DNA from: Phaseolus vulgaris
Taxonomy: Eukaryota > Streptophyta > Magnoliopsida > Fabales > Fabaceae
Reading direction: 5' to 3'
DNA: 64,000 nucleotides
NCBI RefSeq assembly: GCF_000499845.2
Contig: NC_023754.2
Coordinates: 6,464,477-6,528,476 of the forward strand
Shown: in pieces, positions 21,852-32,415 of the stretch
How positions within the stretch are numbered: the stretch's first letter is position 1
Layout: every line of letters begins with the position of its first letter
The notes under the pieces: model-generated
Seen by the model: only the letters and a program-made list of their open reading frames with translations
Databases searched by the model: none
What the model was told of the DNA's origin: nothing
Program-made: the position numbers and the translations under genes

Positions 21852-21856
21852 GTTAT

Positions 21857-23257
21857 CTGGTTTAAGACCTTCTCAGGGGCACTTTTCATTGTTCCTTTGT
21901 ATTGGCATCTTAGTATGTCGTTGTTTATGTTCTTCAATTTCTAGAGGAGAGTCTGCATGAACATTGGATACTATGCGAACACTTGTTTATGCTATGTTTA
22001 GGAAGTAAGTTATTATTTTCCACAAGCTGCATCAGCTTAATTTTTTTTAATATGTGCTACATGTAGGATCAGATTTGGGATTTTTTTCCATACTTTTCTA
22101 TCAAGTTTAGGCTTCTTTGAGAAGCAAGACAAACTGTTTGTTTGAAAAGTTGCATTTTTTTCTGATATTCTTTTAGTATAAAAAATGTTATGACTGATAT
22201 TCTGTATACTTTTATAACTAGTGTTCTATGAATTCAGTGAGAAACTAACATCCTGATTGCAATGGAGATATATATGTTTTGGATACTCATGATTTAACAT
22301 TTTTCTACCACATATTTGTGGTTGATAACATAGTTATTAAACATTATATCTGGTAATAACTTTAAAAGAACTCTGTACTTCTTCAATCAAGCTATAAATA
22401 CACAACTATATTCTCACAGGTTATGCATAAAAAATAGTTTTTTATTATTAAAAGTGTATATAACATTTTTGCATTAGTTTCTAAAACTATAAAAAAAAAT
22501 CCCAAAAGTAGAAATAATATCTACATATATTTAGAGAGAGAAAGTTGAGTTTAAAATTTTACATGATCGAAAATTTAAGAACTAATTTAATATTTTGTGT
22601 AACTTTATGTGACAGTTTAATATTTAAAAAAAAAAAGCAGAGAAGTGATTCACCCTTCAACATCATTTTTCTTTGGTGGGAATTTACCTATATTTCAGGA
22701 AGCTTAACCATCATATATCAACCTTTTACACTTGCGAAGGGAAAGTTGATGAGAGGTTCTAACTATCAGCTAAGTGGTTCCACCAAAATCCAAGTTGACC
22801 CTTGTGATCAAATATGCTACAATTAACACCTAAAATTGACCTAAGGTAAAAAAAGAATGAGAGTAACATGCATTAATTAAAACCAAATTAATTTTTTACA
22901 GATATTTTCTTCAAAACCTAGCTAAATGTTTAAATTAATCCAAAATGCTGAATCTCATTTTCAAGCTTAACAATTAAGCAATAATATATAATATCAGGTT
23001 AAAGTTCATATTTGATAGAATTTAGAGGGTGAAGAGTTTGGAAATATAGCTAGGAAATTGGTTATTAAGTTAATGAAAGTAAGAATAGTCCAAAGTCTGA
23101 ACTTGATAACCTACCTCTATCAAACTTGTCAGCATCTACAACTACATAACGGTCAACTTGGTTGTTGCAACTTCCATTTCTTCTGAACTTGACATTCTCC
23201 CATAAAATGTTGGCTTCTTAGTTTCACTTTTCACCCACAGAATAACCAAATAAAACA
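21857..23257. other. AT-rich intergenic, upstream of ABCG gene
   Basis: No gene seen. Simple A/T runs. It should contain the promoter and leader of the ABCG gene, but no unambiguous TATA box can be chosen from the sequence alone. Confidence 0.5.
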
Positions 23258-25228
23258 ATGGCAGCATGCTTGAATCCTCCTAGGCTATCTAGCACTGAAG
23301 ATGACTCTGTGATACTCTTCTCAACTTCTAATTCTCCTCAAGACTCCATTAGTCCTTCTTCTTCCTCTTTCCACCATTCACCGCCACCATCACTACATCA
23401 ATTCAGAACTGCATATAAACTTTCTGTGAGAAATCTCTCCTACACTTTGCAGCCTTACAAGACCACTTCCTTTTCATTTTGTCACCAGAGTAAAACACCA
23501 GAGCCCTTAAATATACTCAACTCAATCTCTTTTGTCACCAGAAGTTCTGAGATTGTTGTTGTCGCTGGTCCTAGTGGAACAGGAAAGTCTACCCTTCTGC
23601 GAATCATGGCAGGAAGGGTAAAAGATGAAGAATTTGATCCTAGAAGTATTTCAATCAATGATCTGCCTATGACTAGTCCAGCTCAGTTGAGGAAGATATG
23701 TGGCTTTGTGGCACAAGAGGACAATTTGCTTCCTATGCTGACTGTGAGAGAAACTTTGTTGTTTAGTGCAAAGTTTAGGCTAAAAGAAATGACACCAAAA
23801 GACAGAGAGTTGAGGGTAGAAAGCTTGTTGCAAGAGCTAGGACTTTTACATGTTGCACATAGTTTTGTTGGGGATGAAGAGAATAGAGGAATATCTGGTG
23901 GAGAGAGGAAAAGGGTGTCAATTGGAGTTGACATGATTCACAATCCTCCAATTTTGCTCCTAGATGAACCAACTTCAGGTCTGGACAGCACTTCAGCCTT
24001 GCAAGTCATAGAGTTACTGTCATCAATTGTTAAAGCAAAGCAAAGGATAGTGGTTCTTTCAATCCACCAACCCAGCTATAGAATATTGCAGTATGTTTCC
24101 AAGTTCTTGATCCTCTCTCATGGTTCAGTTGTTCACAATGGTAGCCTAGAACAACTAGAGGAAACCATAAGTAAACTGGGATTTCAAATTCCAACACAGC
24201 TGAATGCTTTAGAATTCTCTATGGAAATTATACGACGGTTGGAAGATTCCGGTTCCATGTATGAAACTTCCATAATTGAGGAAAAGGAGCCATTTCCACA
24301 CCTCATGTGGCCAGAGGAAGAAAACTGTGGAATCCAAATTGCCCAATCACAATGTACCAAGGAAAGTTTTAGCAGTCTTTGTTATGCATACTTGATAGAG
24401 ATACTGTTTTTGTGCTCAAGATTTTGGAAGATCATTTATAGAACAAAACAACTTTTCTTGGCCAGAACATTGCAAGCACTAGTTGGTGGCTTTGGTCTAG
24501 GAAGTGTTTATGTAAAGATAGGAAGGGATGAAGGAGGAGTTGCAGAAAGGTTAGGTCTATTTGCATTTAGTCTTAGTTTTCTCCTCTCTTCTACTGTTGA
24601 AGCACTTCCAATATACCTTCAAGAGAGGAGTGTTTTGATGAAAGAAGCCTCCAGGGGAGCCTATAGGATTTCCTCTTACATGATAGCTAACACTTTTGTT
24701 TTCCTTCCTTTCTTGTTTGTGGTATCCACACTTTTTGCTGTTCCTGTTTATTGGCTTGTAGGACTCAATCCATCCCTTTCTGCCTTCACCTTCTTCACTT
24801 TTGTGGTGTGGCTCATTGTGCTCATGGCAAGTTCTCTTGTGCTCTTCTTAAGTGCAGTATCTCCTGATTTTATTTCAGGGAACTCCCTCATCTGCACAGT
24901 TCTTGGAGCCTTCTTCCTCTTCTCAGGATACTTCATTCCAAAGGAAAGCATCCCAAAGTATTGGCTTTTCATGTACTACGTGTCCCTCTATAGGTACCCT
25001 TTGGATGCACTCCTCACTAATGAGTACTGGAATGTTAGAAACGAGTGTTTCTCACATCAAATAGAGGGATCACAGTGCTTGATCACAGGGTTTGATGTGT
25101 TGAAGAGTAGAGGACTTGAAAGGGATAACAGGTGGATGAATGTGGGAATAATGCTGGGATTCTTTGTGTTGTATCGTGTGCTTTGTTGGATAATTCTTGC
25201 AAGAAAGGCCTCTAAGACAACAATATAA
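23258..25228 (+). CDS. ABCG half-size ABC transporter (single exon, 656 aa)
   Basis: An intact, intronless ORF. ATG sits in a good plant context (ACAATGGC). Layout is the G-subfamily order, nucleotide-binding domain first: a Ser/Pro-rich N-terminus (about 1-50), Walker A G-P-S-G-T-G-K-S-T (104-112), Q-loop Q153, signature I-S-G-G-E-R-K (212-218), Walker B I-L-L-L-D-E-P-T-S (232-240) and the H-loop histidine at 270. The ABC2-type membrane domain follows (about 385-650) with six hydrophobic segments. Length fits plant WBC half-transporters, which work as dimers in the plasma membrane to export lipids, hormones or secondary metabolites. It looks closest to the intronless ABCG4/5/8/10/23-like group, but the substrate and exact paralogue cannot be read from sequence. 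It lies between retrotransposon blocks and shows no damage. Confidence 0.95.
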   Translation: MAACLNPPRLSSTEDDSVILFSTSNSPQDSISPSSSSFHHSPPPSLHQFRTAYKLSVRNLSYTLQPYKTTSFSFCHQSKTPEPLNILNSISFVTRSSEIVVVAGPSGTGKSTLLRIMAGRVKDEEFDPRSISINDLPMTSPAQLRKICGFVAQEDNLLPMLTVRETLLFSAKFRLKEMTPKDRELRVESLLQELGLLHVAHSFVGDEENRGISGGERKRVSIGVDMIHNPPILLLDEPTSGLDSTSALQVIELLSSIVKAKQRIVVLSIHQPSYRILQYVSKFLILSHGSVVHNGSLEQLEETISKLGFQIPTQLNALEFSMEIIRRLEDSGSMYETSIIEEKEPFPHLMWPEEENCGIQIAQSQCTKESFSSLCYAYLIEILFLCSRFWKIIYRTKQLFLARTLQALVGGFGLGSVYVKIGRDEGGVAERLGLFAFSLSFLLSSTVEALPIYLQERSVLMKEASRGAYRISSYMIANTFVFLPFLFVVSTLFAVPVYWLVGLNPSLSAFTFFTFVVWLIVLMASSLVLFLSAVSPDFISGNSLICTVLGAFFLFSGYFIPKESIPKYWLFMYYVSLYRYPLDALLTNEYWNVRNECFSHQIEGSQCLITGFDVLKSRGLERDNRWMNVGIMLGFFVLYRVLCWIILARKASKTTI

Positions 25229-25650
25229 TTAATAAGAGCGCCCAAGTTACATCTTAGTCACTACTTGAAACTTGAAAACAAAACATAAGCTTCAAATATA
25301 TGGCAAGTTCATTAGAGTTTCACACTAAGAAAACACTTGTATGATAGGAAATTCTATGCCACAAATTTATTCTAGGAATCTATGACTTCACTGTCTCATT
25401 AATTCTCCTCCCTTTTCTCTATTGCAATGTAAAGGATGAAAATAACTAGAACCTTTTGTTATGTATGTGAATTTTTGGTTTTAATTCTTGAAAAGCAATT
25501 GCAGTTTTAGTTTTTATAGCAATCACTTAAGTAATAAACAAAACATCCTATATATATTGGCCTCGCCTATCACACAAAGAGAAAATTATACTCTTTCTTA
25601 ATATTGATATTTAGCTTTATCTCATTATACTAGACATTTAGGGATATAAT
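25229..25650. other. 3' flank of ABCG gene
   Basis: AT-rich, no ORF of note. Ends at TATAAT (25645-25650), which is repeated right of the retrotransposon. Confidence 0.6.
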
Positions 25651-25751
25651 TGTTGGGTCTATTAGTGTCTAAGTTCAAGAGGGGAGGGGTGAATTGAGCT
25701 TATAAAAATTTTCGCAAGAACACACAATTTTCAGTATACCAGAGGCAAAAT

Positions 25752-25782
25752 GAACAGATTGCTTTTACATGAAACAGATTGA
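25752..25782 (-). repeat. paired motif, element 2 (LTR, near 3' end)
   Basis: AACAGATTG at 25753 and 25773, 20 bp apart. In the other LTR (34233/34253) one half is mutated to AACATATT. Confidence 0.8.
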
Positions 25783-26681
25783 TTATTCAGAGCAGTCTAG
25801 CACAATTTGAATTTGTTCAATATAAAATTGTGATCAACAGAGGATTATAACAGAGTCAGATCAGCTGAATATTATGACGATGAAGGATACAGCTATGCTT
25901 AGAAATCAAACAAATTTACTCAACACAAGGTTTTAAGGAGAACGATTCTTTCTCAGATTTTAATGATTAGACTGTTTGTTCACAGATCGCTTAAGCCATC
26001 ATATACAACTGCCTTGTTTTGTGATTAGAAAGCTTTAACAAATCAGGAAGAACAGTTCTTACTTAAACCCAGAATTAACAGATTCAATTTCAAAAGAACA
26101 GATTTAGTTCTTGACAGAATTAATCAAAACCATAAATGAGTGCAGGGATGAGAAGAAAAGGCACACAAGTTTTAATACTGGTTCACTCATACAGAGCTAC
26201 ATCCAGTCTCACCTTACCCCAAGGTGGAATCCACTAAAAATAGTACCAATTACTTACAAACACACCAGTTCTTGAACACTACAAGAACAACACAATCAAT
26301 GCTGAAAACCCTATTTCAGCACACCTTGCACTCCAAGAAACCCTATCAAGGAGTGACTAACACTTACACCTTTACAAACCAGAATAAAGGAAAGATTACA
26401 CCTGAAAAGAAGATGCAAGAACTCAAAACCAGTAGTTCAATTTGCTGCAGAACTGCACCAGCACCTTCACCAAGATCAAAGGTTTCCTAGAACAAGCACA
26501 CTTGAAAATCTCTTTGGAAAACCTTTCAAAAAATCTTTCAATCCTTCTTCTCACATGGAAATTGTTTGATTTCTGTCAAAAACGTAATTGTTCAGCTCCT
26601 TTTCATGTGAGAGAGACTTTTCTTTATATAGAAAACAGTTTCTAACTTCTTTTTAAAAAACAGTTGAAAAGCAATTATGAA

Positions 26682-26714
26682 AACAACAGATTCATTTTTG
26701 AACTTAACAGATTT
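26682..26714 (-). repeat. paired motif, element 2 (LTR)
   Basis: AACAGATT at 26685 and 26706, 21 bp apart; same in the other LTR at 35166/35187. Confidence 0.85.
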
Positions 26715-26815
26715 ATTTTGTGAAAACCGCCAACTCAGCTAACTGAAATAACTGTCTGAGTTGTACCTTTGGTTCCCTAACTAACTCGTGAAAAATCTTT
26801 CAGCTGACCAAAGAA

Positions 26816-26847
26816 TAAACCTGTTCTTTCACAGTGAAACAGATTAA
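26816..26847 (-). repeat. paired motif, element 2 (LTR)
   Basis: AACCTGTT at 26818 and AACAGATT at 26838, 20 bp apart; other LTR 35299/35319. Confidence 0.75.
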
Positions 26848-26950
26848 ATGATAGTAAATAGGCCAGCTCAGCTTTAACTGAAATAACTAACTAAGCTTTA
26901 CCTGTGGTGTCTTAGCAGAATTTTAGAAAAGCCTTTTAACAGAGAAGAGA

Positions 26951-26981
26951 TAAACCGATTCTTTCTCCATAAAACAGATTT
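26951..26981 (-). repeat. paired motif, element 2 (LTR)
   Basis: AACCGATT at 26953 and AACAGATT at 26973, 20 bp apart; other LTR 35434/35454. Confidence 0.8.
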
Positions 26982-27235
26982 ATTTGTGTACTGATATAAA
27001 ACTTTTAAGAGCACATTAAAAAGCTTTTCAAAAACCATTTAACCACATCATGTGCTTGATCTAGGCTTGGTTAGGCATCTAGGATAGGTCATACAGCAAA
27101 AGGCAACCTTACACATACACAAACCTAAATACAAGATCATCTAAACCTATTACAAACTTCAAAGCAAACTAGTTATTTTCTACATCAAACACACACTAAC
27201 ACTAGGTAGAGAAGAGGCTTCATCCATCTTCAACA

Positions 27236-27248
27236 ATCTCCTTTGCAC
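27236..27248 (-). other. polypurine tract
   Basis: Minus strand GCAAAGGAGAT directly before the LTR start TGTTGAAG. Confidence 0.7.
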
Positions 27249-27585
27249 AGCATAGTTTGATGTTCACAATCTGTATTGGACTAGTTGCCAAAACTTGCAC
27301 AGAATTTTTAGACATAAAACCATAATACAGCAGTTGTGAGTTTTGTGCTACCTTCATGTACCATGTAGCTTTCTGTGGCTGTTCTTCTCCCCCTTTGGAT
27401 TCATCAAACAGAATAAAGCATGGGATAAAAACATACAAGCCATTCATCACAGTTCAAACTATAAATCCAGTATTAAGTTCTATTACAAACCTTAATGAAA
27501 TCAACTAAAAACCAGTACAGAATAAAGATAAACAGATTAATTCCAAAAAGTTCAACATATAAAAGCTAAAGACTTAGATATAGGA

Positions 27586-28713
27586 TCACTTGTCATTGTA
27601 GTAGAGCTCAGCTAGCTGCACTTGAACTCCTTCAAGTTGGTCATCCAAGTGTTGAAACCTAGCGTAAGTCATTTCATAGTGTGCCTTCTGCTCATATGTG
27701 AGTGTGTCCAGCCTGCTTAGCACTTGTCTTTCAAACATAGACAGAGGCTCACCTCTGTACTCAGGTTCCTCATATGCAACCATTGCATTTTGACTTGTAG
27801 CAGCAATATCTTCATGTCCAGCAGAGTGTACTGGTGATGCATCCATGTTCTGCACTCCATCAGCATTTTCTTCTTCATTTTCTGGATCAGCAGCTTCATT
27901 TTCAGCTCTGTTTGCAGCATTCCTTCTGAATATCCAGCTGTCATCTTCCTTTTGAAAGCCCATCTTCAAGAGAGTGGAGTTGTCTATTTCACTTGTTGCC
28001 TTAATGGTGTCATTTCTCTCATTTGTAGTGTCAACTTCAAAGTAATCAATTAGCTTTGACACAAAAATAGCATATGGAAAACGATAGTTTGGTAACCTTG
28101 TGGATTTGAGCATATGCTCAACCATTGTACTCACCCAATTTACCTTGAGTTGGTTCATGATACAATACAGCAGAATCAAATCTTCTTCATGGAGAGTTGC
28201 ATGATTACTTCCTCTTGGAGTAAGCTGCCAAGCAATGATGTAGGCAAGGAGTCTTGGAATGATTGTGAGATTTCCAGCATGGAATCTAGCCACTGGTTCA
28301 GCAGGGTTTCTCACACAACTTCTGTAAAACTGCATCTTGTTGAATCCCTGAATTCCAGCAGTGTTACCTTTGCTTACCTTCATTCCAGAATACTTGATTC
28401 CTCCCACATTACTCCATATTTCTCTAGTAATCTTCAGCTTCACACCTTTTACATGAGAGACCAAATTTTTGTCATCTTGAACCAAGTTGCTGTAGAAGAC
28501 TTTCACCAAGTCTGGATAGACATTTCCAGTCAGATTTTCTTCTCTCAACCAAGAGAATTCCAGCACTTTGGGTGCATTGACTTGATTTCTGCTTGTCTCA
28601 TGGATGTACCTTGTCATTGCTTCAGAATCTCCAGCAAACCATTTCTCCAGAATACCTTGGTTGCTGTTGGATTGCTCCTTGGATTTCTTCCTTCTATGTG
28701 ATGAGGATGTCAT
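27586..28713 (-). CDS. env-like / plant transposon-protein ORF, intact (375 codons)
   Basis: ATG at 28713 (M-T-S-S-S-H-R-R-K-K), stop at 27586-27588. An uninterrupted reading frame between RNase H and the 3' LTR. Conserved blocks shared with the broken copies at 2260 and 12427: L-E-K-W-F-A-G-D, V-F-Y-S-N-L, S-H-V-K-G-V, Q-L-T-P-R-G-S-N-H, an acidic linker (E-N-E-E-E-N-A-D) and a C-terminal coiled-coil-like tail ending near V-Q-V-Q-L-A-E-L-Y. The N-terminus is basic (R-R-K-K-S-K), with no obvious signal peptide. The SIRE1 family calls this ORF envelope-like, but the visible layout also fits a nuclear or regulatory protein. It would need its own splice or readthrough for expression. Confidence 0.8.
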   Translation of the reverse strand: MTSSSHRRKKSKEQSNSNQGILEKWFAGDSEAMTRYIHETSRNQVNAPKVLEFSWLREENLTGNVYPDLVKVFYSNLVQDDKNLVSHVKGVKLKITREIWSNVGGIKYSGMKVSKGNTAGIQGFNKMQFYRSCVRNPAEPVARFHAGNLTIIPRLLAYIIAWQLTPRGSNHATLHEEDLILLYCIMNQLKVNWVSTMVEHMLKSTRLPNYRFPYAIFVSKLIDYFEVDTTNERNDTIKATSEIDNSTLLKMGFQKEDDSWIFRRNAANRAENEAADPENEEENADGVQNMDASPVHSAGHEDIAATSQNAMVAYEEPEYRGEPLSMFERQVLSRLDTLTYEQKAHYEMTYARFQHLDDQLEGVQVQLAELYYNDK

Positions 28714-29279
28714 GCTCAATCTGTTTTTCCCTGCACCAGTTTATTAACATACAATTCTAGAAAAAGAATGCAGTACAGATTATCACTTAGAACAGAAATG
28801 AAACCTGTGGTGCAGCAAGTGTGAACCTGGACAGCTTATAGCACAAATGAGAAGGTGTGAGAGACAAACTGAATTGTGCTAGGTTTATATAGAATCATTA
28901 AATCAAATTTGAAAATCACAGATTTTAATGAAGGACAATTTGATCAGATTTTGGGAATAATGGGTTTTGAAGAAAAAATCAAATCTATTAGATATGCTAC
29001 AGATTTTATTCCAATGGTATAGTAGGTTCAGGTGTGGATTCACGTAAGAATATCTTGGAACCTGATTTTGGCAAACCAAATCTGTTGCACCTCCACAATA
29101 TCCAATCAGTTAGGATACCCACACACTAATTGCCATAGGCCTGCTGGTTAATAACCGAAAAAGCAGTCAAAGATAAAGTGAGAGAGAGAAAAGTAAATCT
29201 TTCTCTTTCCTAGTCACAGCTGTGATTTCTGAAACAGGGAACAAAACATGTTAAATCATAAAACAACAGATTGAAATTT
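28714..29279 (-). other. spacer between pol and env-like ORF
   Basis: No ORF. A single AACAGATTG half-motif at 29264. Comparable to the spacer of the pol-less element before 2260. Confidence 0.6.
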
Positions 29280-32200
29280 TCACTGCAGAGGACAATTTAA
29301 GCTAATAATACCCAATTCATTTAGAAGAAAATAAAACCTGTCTTTAGCCAGTGGTTTAGTGAATAGATCAGCTAGTTGAAATTCAGTACCAATGAATTGT
29401 ATATCACAAGTTCCATTAGTTATATGTTCTCTTAGAAAGTGATGTCTAATTTCAATATGTTTAGTCCTTGAGTGCATGACAGGATTCTTAGACAGATTTA
29501 TGGCACTAGTATTATCACAATTTATAGGTATCTTGTTTAACAAAATTCCAAAATCACTTAGCTGCTGCCTTAGCCATAAGGTTTAAGCACAACAGCTTCC
29601 AGCAGCTATGTATTCTGCCTCTGCTGTGGAGAGAGCAACACAAGCTTGTTTCTTGCAATGCCAAGAGATTAGACTTGATCCAAGCATGTGACAAGTTCCA
29701 CTTGTGTTTTTCCTATCCACTTTACACCCTGCAAAGTCAGAATCTGAAAAACCAGTTAAATTTAAGGATACCTTGTTAGGATACCATAATCCAACATCCT
29801 TAGATCCTTGCAAATATTTCAGAATTCTCTTTGCTGCATTGTAGTGTGATTCCTTTGGATCAGATTGATATCTAGCACATAAACACACAGCAAACATAAT
29901 GTCAGGCCTGCTGACAGTTAGGTATAATAAGGAACCAATTAAACCCCTGTACTTGGTTTGATCCACTGATTTTCCTGCAAAATCTTGATCCAGCTGGCAG
30001 CTTGTTGAAATATGAGTGTTGATTGCTTTGCATTGATCCATATCAAACCTCTTAAGCAGTTCCTTGCAGTATTTTTCTTAGCTTATGAAAATTCCATCCT
30101 TGAGTTGCTTAACTTGTAGTCCAAGGAAGAAATTCATTTATCCTAACATTGACATCTCAAACTCACTTTTCATGGTTTTCACAAAGTCTTCACACATCTC
30201 TTCATTTGTGGATCCAAAGATGATATCATCTACATAGACTTGCACAAGTATGATATCTTCTCTTTTCTTCTTTAGAAAGAGAGTTTTACCAGAATTGCCA
30301 CGGCTATATCCTTGAGAGAGCAGAAATTCACTTAGCCTTTCATACCATTGCCTAGGTGCTTGCTTCAATCCATATAAGGCCTTCTTAAGCATGTACACAT
30401 GTTCTGGATTTTTGTGATCTTCAAACCCTGGAGGCTAAGATACAAACACCTCTTCATTGATGTAGCCATTTAGAAATGCACTCTTGACATCCATTTGAAA
30501 CAGCTTGAAACCTTGTATGCTGGAAAATGCTAGAAGTAATCTGACAGCTTCAAGACGTGCTACTGGTGCATAGGTTTCACCAAAATCAATACCTTCTTCT
30601 TGGTTATAACCTTTAGCAACCAGCCTTGCTTTATTCCTAGTGATAGCTCCATGTTCATCCATCTTGTTCCTGTACACCCACTTGGTTCCTATGATGTTCA
30701 TCTCATGCTTTCTTGGAACCAAAGTCCACACTTCATTGTATTCAAACTGGTTCAGCTCTTCCTGCATTGCTGTTATCCAATTGTTGTCTTGCAGTGCTTC
30801 TTCCAGGCTTTTAGGCTCAATCTGTGACACAAAAGCCACTGTTCTGCAGAAATTGTTGAGTGGGTTCCTTGTTGAGACTCCTTTCTCAATTTTACCAATT
30901 ACATTGTCAAGAGTGAGATCCCTTGGAGTCTTCCATTCTTTAGGCAGTCCTGCATTCATAGTAGATTCTTTGATAGAATTTGAATTATTTGCATCAAGCT
31001 TACTAGATTGATTCTGTTGCATAATGGTTCTTAAATCATCCATACCAGGTTCATCCAGAACAGATTTGGGCACAGAAAAATCTGTTTCATCAAATACAAC
31101 ATGTATAGATTCTTCAACTGCAAGCAATCTTTTGTTATACACTCTATAAGCATGACCATTTATAGCATATCCAATATGTATTCCTTCATCTGATTTAGGA
31201 TCAAATTTCCCCAGATTATCTTTACCATTATTTAAAACAAAGCATTTGCAGCCAAACACCCTAAGATGACTAATGCTAGGCTTCCTACCTTTATACAATT
31301 CATAGGGAGTTTTCTTAAGAATTGGTCTAATCAATGTTCTGTTAAGCACATAAGAAGCAGTGTATACAGCATCAGCCCAAAAGTATTTAGGTAAACCAGA
31401 TTCATTTAGCATAGTCCTAGCTAACTCTTCTAGTGATCTATTCTTTCTTTCAACAACACCATTTTGTTGGGGTGTCCTAGGAGCAGAATAACTATGTATG
31501 ATCCCATGTTTTTCACAATATTTATCAAACTTTGCATTTTGAAATTCTCCCCCATGATCACTACGAATCTGTTTTATCCTATTTTCATTTTCATTATGCA
31601 GAACCTTAGCTAGTTTCTTAAAGGCTTTATATGCATCATTTTTAGAAGCAAGAAACAAAGTACATGTATATCTTGAAAAGTCATCAACAATCACCAAAGC
31701 ATAGTAATTTCCAGCTAAGCTAGCAATCCTAGATGGTCCAAACAAGTCCATATGCAAAACATCCAAAGCTTTATTTGAAGAAACCATATCTTTTGATTTA
31801 AAGGTAGTTCTAATCTGTTTTCCCTTTACACAAGCATCACACAATCTGTTATTTTGAAATTTTATGTTTGGTAAACCAGAAACAAGTTCCTTAGACTTTA
31901 GCTTATTCAAGTGATTTGTGTGAATATGAGCTAGCCTCCTATGCCACAGCCATGACTCATCATTTTTAGACAACAAACACTCATTTTCAGAACAACTCTT
32001 TATAATGTCTAAGAGATAGATGTTATTTACCCTTTTTCCAGTGAACAGCACCTTACCAGAAATTTCATTTGAAATTGTACAAGTGTTGGCTTCAAAATTG
32101 ACCTTGTATCCCTTGTCACACAGCTGGTTAATGCTTAGAAGACTATGTTTTAGCCCTTTAACATACAGTACATTCTCAATAGTGGTTGAGTCTTTAGTAC

Positions 32201-32350
32201 CAACATCTCCTCTTCCAAGAATTTTTCCTCTATTGTTATCTCCATATGTGACATGCCCATTCAGCTTTGAGTTTCAGATTTATGAACTGAGTCACATCAC
32301 CAGTCATGTGCTTTGAGCACCCACTGTCTAGATACCACTGGTTTTTCCTG
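29280..32350 (-). pseudogene. copia pol: protease, integrase, RT, RNase H
   Basis: Domains on the minus strand: protease Y-L-D-S-G-C-S-K-H-M (about 32340-32300). Integrase (32051-31000) has a zinc-binding H-R-R-L-A-H-I-H / C-D-A-C, then [17 protein letters not shown] and [12 protein letters not shown] has [20 protein letters not shown] and Y-V-D-D-I-I-F-G. RNase H has A-L-S-T-A-E-A-E-Y and T-K-H-I-E-I-R-H-H-F. Broken by a one-base shift near 32260-32280 and nonsense codons near 30434 (CAG to TAG), 30135, 30075 and 29582. Single segments, especially 32051-30435, remain open. Confidence 0.9.
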
Positions 32351-32415
32351 TTGTTTTTCTGCAACAAAACAGGTTTAGCACATATGGTACCCCTTTAGTG
32401 TAGGGTCCAACATGA

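Larger units (their letters stand above)
25651..27235 (-). repeat. 3' LTR of complete SIRE-like element
   Basis: TGTTGGGTCT ... CATCTTCAACA on the + strand. A minus-strand TATA box CTATATAAAG lies at 26632-26641. Four paired motifs (25753/25773, 26685/26706, 26818/26838, 26953/26973). Confidence 0.92.

Noticed and set aside
26442..26645. 67-codon ORF identical at 34923-35126
   Set aside because: The same because it lies in both LTRs; no coding signal.
28114..28701. 195-codon + ORF
   Set aside because: Shadow of the env-like ORF on the other strand.
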